From Candidatus Equimonas enterica (GTDB lineage Bacteria > Bacteroidota > Bacteroidia > Bacteroidales > Bacteroidaceae): 12,487 bases of DNA. Shown here piece after piece: positions 7,823-12,487 of the stretch. The stretch is from assembly GCA_018066225.1 (NCBI GenBank), contig JAGHRU010000215.1, positions 1 through 12,487 of the forward strand, read 5' to 3'. The translations under genes were made by a program, and so were the position numbers. The notes below the pieces were generated by a model, which worked only from the letters and a program-made list of their open reading frames with translations, was not told the DNA's origin and did no database searches. Numbering within the stretch: position 1 is the first letter of the stretch; each line of letters begins with the position of its first letter.

Positions 7823-9133
7823 TTATTTCTGACGGATAAAGACATTGATGGGCGTGCCAGAGAAGTCCCAACGCTCACGGATTTTGTTTTCGAGGAAACG
7901 CTGGTAAGGCTCCTTGACGTACTGCGGCAGATTGGCATAGAAGACGAAGGTCGGTATCTGCGTATCGCGGATTTGCGCACAGTACTTGATTTTGATGTAC
8001 TTGCCCTTGATGGAAGGTGGCGGGAAGGCTTCGATGAGCGGCAACATCTCTTCGTTGAGTTTCGTGGTGCCCACATGGCGTTTGCGGGCTTCATAGACAT
8101 CTCTGGCGGTCTCCAGGACCTTGAAGATGCGCTGCTTGGTCAGTGCAGAGGCGAAGATGATGGGGAAATCGCTAAACGGCGCCATACGCTCACGGATGAC
8201 CTGCTCAAAGTACTTGATGGCGGGCTGCGACTTGTCCTCCACGAGGTCCCACTTATTGACCACTACCACCAGCGACTTGTTGTTGCGCTGTATGAGCTGG
8301 AAGATGTTCATGTCCTGCGACTCTATGCCTCGGGTGGCATCGATAAGCAAGATGCAGACATCGGAGTTCTCTATGGCACGTATGCTGCGCATCACGGAGT
8401 AGAATTCGAGGTCTTCATTGACTTTGCTTTTCTTGCGGATACCAGCGGTATCAACGAGGAAGAAGTCGAAGCCAAACTTGGTATAGCGTGTGAGGATACT
8501 GTCGCGGGTCGTGCCTGCTATGTCGGTCACGATATGGCGGTCTTCGCCGATAAAGGCGTTGATGAGCGAACTCTTGCCTGCGTTGGGGCGTCCCACCACG
8601 GAGAAGCGCGGGATACGCTCCTCCTGCTGCTGCACCTGCACGTCGGGAAGCAAGCGAAGCACCTCATCGAGGAGTTCACCTGTGCCACTGCCCGAAACGG
8701 CACTCACGCAGAAGGGGTCGCCGAGGCCAAGTGAGTAGAACTCTGCGGCGCCATAGCGGTCGTTGTTGTTGTCCGTCTTGTTGGTGCACAGCACGACAGG
8801 CACTTTGGTGCGACGAAGTATGGCCGCCACCTCGGTGTCGAGGTCGGTCACGCCACCCTGCACATCGACCACGAAAAGGATGACATCGGCCTCCTCAGTG
8901 GCAATGGCCACCTGGCGACGTATCTCTTCCTCGAAGACATCGTCGGAATTGACCACCCAGCCGCCTGTATCTACGATAGAGAAACTGCGGCCTTCCCACT
9001 CACAGTGGCCGTACTGTCGGTCGCGTGTCGTACCGGCTTGGTCGCTAACGATGGCGTGACGAGTGCCCGTGAGACGGTTGAAAAGGGTCGATTTACCCAC
9101 ATTGGGACGACCCACTATTGCTACTAATGCCAT
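7823..9133 (-). CDS. der: Ribosome-assembly GTPase Der (EngA)
   Basis: A full-length (436 residues) double-GTPase required for assembly of the 50S ribosomal subunit in the cytoplasm. The first G domain has GRPNVGKS (8-15), DTGG (55-58) and NKTD (118-121). The second has GRPNAGKS (181-188), DTAG (228-231) and NKWD (293-296). A C-terminal KH-like domain follows (about 350-436, ending NVFIRQK). All nucleotide-binding motifs are intact and length is normal for the family. It starts with ATG shortly after a Bacteroidetes-type promoter, with a predicted leader of roughly 28 nt, and heads a five-gene minus-strand cluster. Its stop is four nt before the next start. Nothing unusual is seen in the protein. 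Confidence 0.98.
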   Translation of the reverse strand: MALVAIVGRPNVGKSTLFNRLTGTRHAIVSDQAGTTRDRQYGHCEWEGRSFSIVDTGGWVVNSDDVFEEEIRRQVAIATEEADVILFVVDVQGGVTDLDTEVAAILRRTKVPVVLCTNKTDNNNDRYGAAEFYSLGLGDPFCVSAVSGSGTGELLDEVLRLLPDVQVQQQEERIPRFSVVGRPNAGKSSLINAFIGEDRHIVTDIAGTTRDSILTRYTKFGFDFFLVDTAGIRKKSKVNEDLEFYSVMRSIRAIENSDVCILLIDATRGIESQDMNIFQLIQRNNKSLVVVVNKWDLVEDKSQPAIKYFEQVIRERMAPFSDFPIIFASALTKQRIFKVLETARDVYEARKRHVGTTKLNEEMLPLIEAFPPPSIKGKYIKIKYCAQIRDTQIPTFVFYANLPQYVKEPYQRFLENKIRERWDFSGTPINVFIRQK

Positions 9134-9167
9134 AATAGTTTACGGTATTGTTTGGATATTACGGCTG

Positions 9168-9197
9168 CAAAGTTACAATTTTTCTGCCACACCGCAA
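9168..9197 (-). promoter_or_regulatory. Bacteroidetes-type promoter for der
   Basis: On the minus strand TTG (9197-9195) is followed after exactly 19 nt by TAACTTTG (9175-9168), a full match to the Bacteroidetes -33/-7 consensus TTG-N19-21-TAnnTTTG. The der ATG lies about 34 nt downstream of the -7 element. It probably drives der, the two lipoproteins, the helicase and the dehydrogenase, since no equally good site is apparent between them. Confidence 0.75.
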
Positions 9198-9338
9198 AAT
9201 GCGCACGGTAAAGAGCGATGCTGCATGTTGGTACAAAATTCTGCTTATTCTTGGCACACGAGTCGTTAGCAGCGCAAAAATCTTGACAATCGCGTCCCTA
9301 GCAAATAGCGTAGGCTTGGGCTCGGAAACAACCGTATA

Positions 9339-9404
9339 AGGGCAGAGAGGAGCAACGACAAGGGCAGAAGGTTTGCACGATGAGGGCAGATGGTGAAACC
9401 TATC
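9339..9404. repeat. Three AGGGCAGA direct repeats with exact 22-nt period
   Basis: The octamer AGGGCAGA occurs at 9339-9346, 9361-9368 and 9383-9390, starts exactly 22 nt apart, about two helical turns, so all copies would face the same side of the DNA. GG follows shortly after each. Units 1 and 2 also share ACGA at unit positions 17-20. A weak possible fourth unit (TGGGCTCG, GGGC conserved) lies 22 nt upstream at 9317. The spacers otherwise differ, which fits binding sites better than a simple tandem duplication. The array lies roughly midway between the der and phoH promoters. Confidence 0.55.
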
Positions 9405-9407
9405 TGC
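9386..9407. other. Small stem-loop overlapping the third repeat
   Basis: GCAGATGGT (9386-9394) pairs with ACC and ATCTGC (9398-9407) around a GAA triloop, with one bulged T at 9401, giving nine base pairs. No T run follows, so it does not look like a terminator. It could be an operator half-pair or part of a transcript, or chance. Confidence 0.4.
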
Positions 9408-9703
9408 ATGTTCAGTTCAAGTGAAAACGGCTATTTCATATAATTATCTGGGCAAAAAGGTCAGCATATCAGCCCGATTTATCCTGCGCACACGGCATAA
9501 AGCGAGGCTAACATTCACACATTGAAGCACTTAACCTTAACGCCGCATTTTTCGCGTCCTTGGCCTCGGCGATAACGGCGTGTGCATACGCGCCATTCTC
9601 ACGCGGCTTCAAGCCGACCTTTTCCCCGCAAGCAGATTGGTCTAAAATTCGGTTTTACAAATTACGCCTATGCGTGCGCACAACGAAAAAGAGGGCAGTC
9701 ACC

Positions 9704-9734
9704 TTGGCTGACTCGCAAGAATTATGTAAATTTG
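9704..9734 (+). promoter_or_regulatory. Bacteroidetes-type promoter for phoH
   Basis: TTG (9704-9706) is followed after 20 nt by TAAATTTG (9727-9734), a full match to TTG-N19-21-TAnnTTTG. The -7 element ends only 10 nt before the phoH ATG, so transcription should begin around 9738-9741, leaving a leader of only a few bases. The bases after both promoter boxes in this region are identical (TTTGCAGCC). Confidence 0.72.
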
Positions 9735-9744
9735 CAGCCACTTT

Positions 9745-10728
9745 ATGACCGAACGCCACTTTATCATAGAAGAAGCCGACCCTGCCACGTTTTTCGGTGC
9801 AGGCAACGGCAACATACGCCTGCTGCGTGCCCTGTGCCCTAAACTGCGCATCATCGGCCGCGACAATGTGCTCAAAGTAATGGGCGGTGAGGAAGATATG
9901 GCCGACTTCGAGGACATCTTCCAGCAACTGCAAGACTACTGCACACACTTCAACACCCTTACCGAAGAGAATGTCATCGACATCGTGCGCCACCGCCACA
10001 CCACCCGGCAAACCGCAGAGCACGTCATCGTATATAGCACCAGCGGCCGCCCCATCGCGCCACGCTCTGACAATCAGCAGCGACTGGTCGATGCCTTCCA
10101 GAAAGATGACATGATATTTGCCGTAGGCCCTGCGGGCAGCGGCAAGACCTACATGGCCATCGCGCTGGCAGTCAAGGCGTTGAAGAACAAGGAAATCAAG
10201 AAAATTATCCTCTCGCGCCCAGCCGTGGAAGCGGGCGAGAAGCTCGGCTTTCTCCCCGGCGACATGAAGGACAAGATAGACCCCTATCTCCAGCCGCTCT
10301 ACGACGCTCTGGAAGAGATGATTCCCGCCGCCAAGTTGCAAGAATATATGGAGAAGAACGTCATCCAGATAGCCCCCTTGGCCTTTATGCGCGGACGCAC
10401 ACTCAACGATGCCGTCGTTATCCTCGACGAAGCCCAGAACACGACTTCGGCGCAGATTAAGATGTTTCTCACCCGCATGGGCTGGAACACAAAAATGATT
10501 GTCACTGGCGACCGCACGCAGATAGACCTGCCCGCGCACACCCGCTCCGGCCTGGTGGAGGCCATGCGCATCCTCCACGATGTGCCGGGCATATCGTTTG
10601 TACAAATGACGCAGAGCGACATCGTGCGCCATCGCCTCGTGACACGCATCGTCGAGGCGTATGAGCGCGAAGACCGCCACAAGCGTGAAGATGCACTGCG
10701 CCCTACACCCTCTGTCGAAACACCATAA
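9745..10728 (+). CDS. phoH: PhoH family P-loop ATPase
   Basis: A 327-residue cytoplasmic ATPase of the PhoH/YbeZ family, related to superfamily 1 helicase cores and linked in other bacteria to phosphate response and RNA/ribosome metabolism. The N-terminal KH-like part (about 20-80) is followed by Walker A GPAGSGKT (128-135), SRPAVEAGEKLGFLPGD (157-173, a family hallmark), Walker B VVILDEAQN (224-232) and VTGDRTQIDLP (253-263). The ATG at 9745 is supported because the encoded N-terminus (FIIEEADPATFFGAGNGN) is typical of Bacteroidetes PhoH and would be lost with later starts. It sits unusually close to its promoter. The next gene begins 19 nt after the stop with no promoter between, so the two are probably co-transcribed. 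The usual E. coli partner ybeY is not in the window. Confidence 0.95.
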   Translation: MTERHFIIEEADPATFFGAGNGNIRLLRALCPKLRIIGRDNVLKVMGGEEDMADFEDIFQQLQDYCTHFNTLTEENVIDIVRHRHTTRQTAEHVIVYSTSGRPIAPRSDNQQRLVDAFQKDDMIFAVGPAGSGKTYMAIALAVKALKNKEIKKIILSRPAVEAGEKLGFLPGDMKDKIDPYLQPLYDALEEMIPAAKLQEYMEKNVIQIAPLAFMRGRTLNDAVVILDEAQNTTSAQIKMFLTRMGWNTKMIVTGDRTQIDLPAHTRSGLVEAMRILHDVPGISFVQMTQSDIVRHRLVTRIVEAYEREDRHKREDALRPTPSVETP

Positions 10729-10747
10729 TAACTTCAATACTCCCCCC

Positions 10748-12487
10748 ATGAAACGATACCTACTCCCCCTGCTGTTGCTCTCCATCGGCACAACAGCCAT
10801 ACACGCCCAGAGCAAGTGTTCACCTGCTCTGCGTAGCACCATCGCTCAACAACGCCTCAGCCGTAGCAACGCCGAGGCACAGGTGTCTGCCTTCATCGGC
10901 CTCACCCCCGACCAGAAGGCCGACAACACAGCCACCGTCAAGGCACTCACCGCTATGGGCGTGCAGATAGGCAGCAACCTCGGCGACATCCTCACCGCCA
11001 CCATCCCCCTCTCTGCGCTCGAGGCCATCGCCGACCTTGACGGCGTGCGCTACATAGAAGTGGGTGAGACCATACGCCCCATGAGCAACACTGCGCGCGA
11101 AGCCACCCACATGAATACGGTCACAAGCGCAGACTTCACCGACCATCACGGCTACACAGGACGCGGCGTAGTGGTCGGCGTAGTCGATAAAGGCTTCAAC
11201 TACCAGCATCCTGCGTTCTACAACGACGACCGCAGCGCGCTGCGCATCAAGCGGGCGTGGGAGCAGGAGTCCAAACCTACGCCAGACTTTGGCACCTATC
11301 CCGAAGGCTTCTCCTACGGCATAGACCTCTGCACCCCCGAGACCATCTACAAGGCCTGCCGTGACGCCAGCACCACGACGCACGGCACGCATGTAGCCAA
11401 TGTGGCGGCAGGTGGCGACAGAGGCAGTATCAATGGCGGACAGTTTCACGGTATGGCACCCGAGGCTGACCTCGTCATGGTGAGTTACCGTCCGCTCGAC
11501 GCCAACAACATCAACATAGCCGACGGCGTGAAATACATCTTCGACTACGCCGACAGCCAGCAACAGCCTGCCGTCGTCAATCTCAGCCTCGGCGCATGCC
11601 TCGGCCCTCATGACGGCACCTCACTCTTCGACCAAGCCTGCGACCGCATGGCCGACGCCTCCCATCCGGGACATATCATCGTGGGTTCGTCTGGCAACTA
11701 CGCGATGGAGAACTTCCACATTTCCCGAACATTTACGACCACCGATGTCAGCACGCCAACGCCACTTCGCGCTATGGTAGATTTCACCATGGGCTCTCGC
11801 TATGCCGCCATCGACGTCTGGGGACAAGAGGGCTGCGACTATACGGTTTGCATGGCCATCGTCGATGCCAAGACAGGCGAAGTGGTGGAGACCTCTGATG
11901 TCATCAACACCACCGAAGCCTTCTCCGACAAGGCCACCTACTCCACCTACAACGCTGCTGCGGGCTACGCCATCGGCAATACGCTCTTCGCAGGTGAAAT
12001 CAACCCGTACAACAACAAGAAGCACGTTCGCCTCACCACCCAGCTTCAGACGCTCAAAAGCGGCTACGCCCTCGCCCTCATCGTTTCGCCGCTTACCGAG
12101 GGGCGCGTAGATACTTGGATTGATGCCTTCAACTCGGCCTTTCTCTCTTCCCACGCGCTGCCCGCTGGCTACACGCCAGCCACCAACGCGTGCACACTGC
12201 TGGAAATCGGTGGCACGGGCAAGAACATCCTCTCTGTCGGAGCGTATTCCACCCGCGACACTTTCTACGACTACACCTACAAGAGCAACTTCCCCTCGGA
12301 ATACAAGGCAGGTACCTACGCAGCCTTCACCTCTCACGGCATAACGCCCGACGGCCGCATCAAGCCCGAAGTGTGCGCTCCCGGGGCTTACATCGCCTCG
12401 GCCATCAACGCCTACTACAACACACAGGCTATGGCTACTGCGCCCTACGCCTGTGCTGGTGAGAAGATACAGAGTACGACCTACAAC
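10748..12487 (+). CDS. Secreted subtilisin-like (S8) serine protease, 5' part
   Basis: Frame open from ATG 10748 to the window edge (580 codons, no stop). A Sec signal peptide ends at about IHA (residue 20). Residues about 40-112 resemble an inhibitor-type propeptide (alternating VSAFIG, VQIGSNLGDILTATIP, VRYIEV). The S8 core begins near 118: catalytic Asp147 in VVDKGFNYQHP, His212 in HGTHVANVAAG, and probable oxyanion Asn317 in VGSSGN. After it comes an insertion of roughly 130 residues (about 320-450), beta-rich, as in multidomain cell-envelope subtilases. Core sequence resumes at GGTGKNILSVGAYS and SHGITPDGRIKPEVCAPG. The catalytic Ser (GTSM motif) is expected just past the right edge, so activity and any C-terminal sorting domain cannot be judged. 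The Asp motif reads DKG rather than the usual DTG/DSG. It follows phoH by 19 nt, probably on the same mRNA. The protein substrate is unknown. Confidence 0.93.
   Translation, partial: MKRYLLPLLLLSIGTTAIHAQSKCSPALRSTIAQQRLSRSNAEAQVSAFIGLTPDQKADNTATVKALTAMGVQIGSNLGDILTATIPLSALEAIADLDGVRYIEVGETIRPMSNTAREATHMNTVTSADFTDHHGYTGRGVVVGVVDKGFNYQHPAFYNDDRSALRIKRAWEQESKPTPDFGTYPEGFSYGIDLCTPETIYKACRDASTTTHGTHVANVAAGGDRGSINGGQFHGMAPEADLVMVSYRPLDANNINIADGVKYIFDYADSQQQPAVVNLSLGACLGPHDGTSLFDQACDRMADASHPGHIIVGSSGNYAMENFHISRTFTTTDVSTPTPLRAMVDFTMGSRYAAIDVWGQEGCDYTVCMAIVDAKTGEVVETSDVINTTEAFSDKATYSTYNAAAGYAIGNTLFAGEINPYNNKKHVRLTTQLQTLKSGYALALIVSPLTEGRVDTWIDAFNSAFLSSHALPAGYTPATNACTLLEIGGTGKNILSVGAYSTRDTFYDYTYKSNFPSEYKAGTYAAFTSHGITPDGRIKPEVCAPGAYIASAINAYYNTQAMATAPYACAGEKIQSTTYN

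Larger units (their letters stand above)
9134..9744. other. Divergent intergenic region between der and phoH (611 nt), no convincing gene
   Basis: This stretch is visibly less GC-rich than its surroundings and has no convincing protein or RNA gene. Its ends hold the der and phoH promoters. The middle contains the 22-nt phased AGGGCAGA repeats and a small hairpin. Shorter symmetries near phoH are CGGCTT-C-AAGCCG (9604-9616), TAAAA-N5-TTTTA around 9652, and the palindrome GTGCGCAC (9674-9681); any could be a protein-binding site, none is recognised. Roughly 140 nt separate the der promoter from the first repeat and about 300 nt separate the last repeat from the phoH promoter, more than two simple promoters need. 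An unannotated small RNA or regulatory region is possible but unproven. Confidence 0.6.

Noticed and set aside
7748..8734. 328-codon plus-strand open frame opposite der
   Set aside because: It is antisense to an intact, highly conserved gene and its product shows no recognisable motif or signal.
9425..9480. Possible small structured RNA around GGGC...GCCC
   Set aside because: The pairing arms are only four bases with a long unpaired middle and no tRNA-like or known RNA motif.
9560..9748. 62-codon plus-strand frame whose TGA overlaps the phoH ATG (ATGA), suggestive of translational coupling
   Set aside because: It begins with TTG, spans the consensus phoH promoter, and its product has no recognisable features. 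Conservation of the peptide in relatives would reopen the question.
9655..10842. 395-codon open frame on the minus strand, longer than phoH itself
   Set aside because: It is wholly antisense to phoH, whose motifs are all intact, and its product has no domain logic. Long antisense frames are expected in GC-rich coding DNA.
10820..12337. Two minus-strand open frames (263 and 238 codons) opposite the protease
   Set aside because: The plus strand carries a clear signal peptide and S8 motifs; the minus products look like compositional by-products.

Overview
The window reads as an ordinary chromosomal stretch from a GC-rich member of the Bacteroidales, probably near Prevotellaceae, although the family is an inference. 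Three things support this. The proteins have the Bacteroidetes forms: a Lys/Arg-rich, membrane-anchored GH25 lysozyme, a PhoH with the usual Bacteroidetes N-terminus, and a UvrD/RecB-like helicase starting with an ASAGSGKT motif. Two promoters match the Bacteroidetes consensus TTG-N19/20-TAnnTTTG. Starts lack obvious Shine-Dalgarno sequences. I see no mobile element, CRISPR array, tRNA or rRNA.

Layout. (1) Positions 1-2942, plus strand: the 3' part of a PPi-dependent phosphofructokinase gene with an apparent one-base deletion, then a membrane-anchored GH25 muramidase and an exported alpha/beta hydrolase. They are tightly spaced (35 and 3 nt) and look like one transcription unit. (2) Positions 2963-2999: a strong hairpin between convergent units, probably a two-way terminator. 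(3) Positions 9133 down to 3032, minus strand: der (ribosome-assembly GTPase), two small lipoproteins, a UvrD/RecB-like helicase and a D-2-hydroxyacid dehydrogenase. Gaps are 4-61 nt, and the unit is probably driven by a consensus promoter just upstream of der. (4) Positions 9134-9744: a 611-nt divergent intergenic region holding both promoters and, between them, three AGGGCAGA repeats at exact 22-nt spacing, the last overlapping a small hairpin. (5) Positions 9745-12487, plus strand: phoH, from a promoter so close that the mRNA leader should be only a few bases, then a secreted subtilisin-like protease that runs off the window.

The genes are mostly housekeeping (glycolysis, ribosome assembly, DNA repair, RNA/phosphate-related ATPase) mixed with envelope proteins (lysozyme, hydrolase, lipoproteins, protease). 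I found no convincing undescribed multi-gene system. The points most worth a second look are the helicase that appears to lack the C-terminal nuclease region and an AddB partner, the 22-nt phased repeats between der and phoH, the nearly leaderless phoH promoter, and the pfp frameshift.
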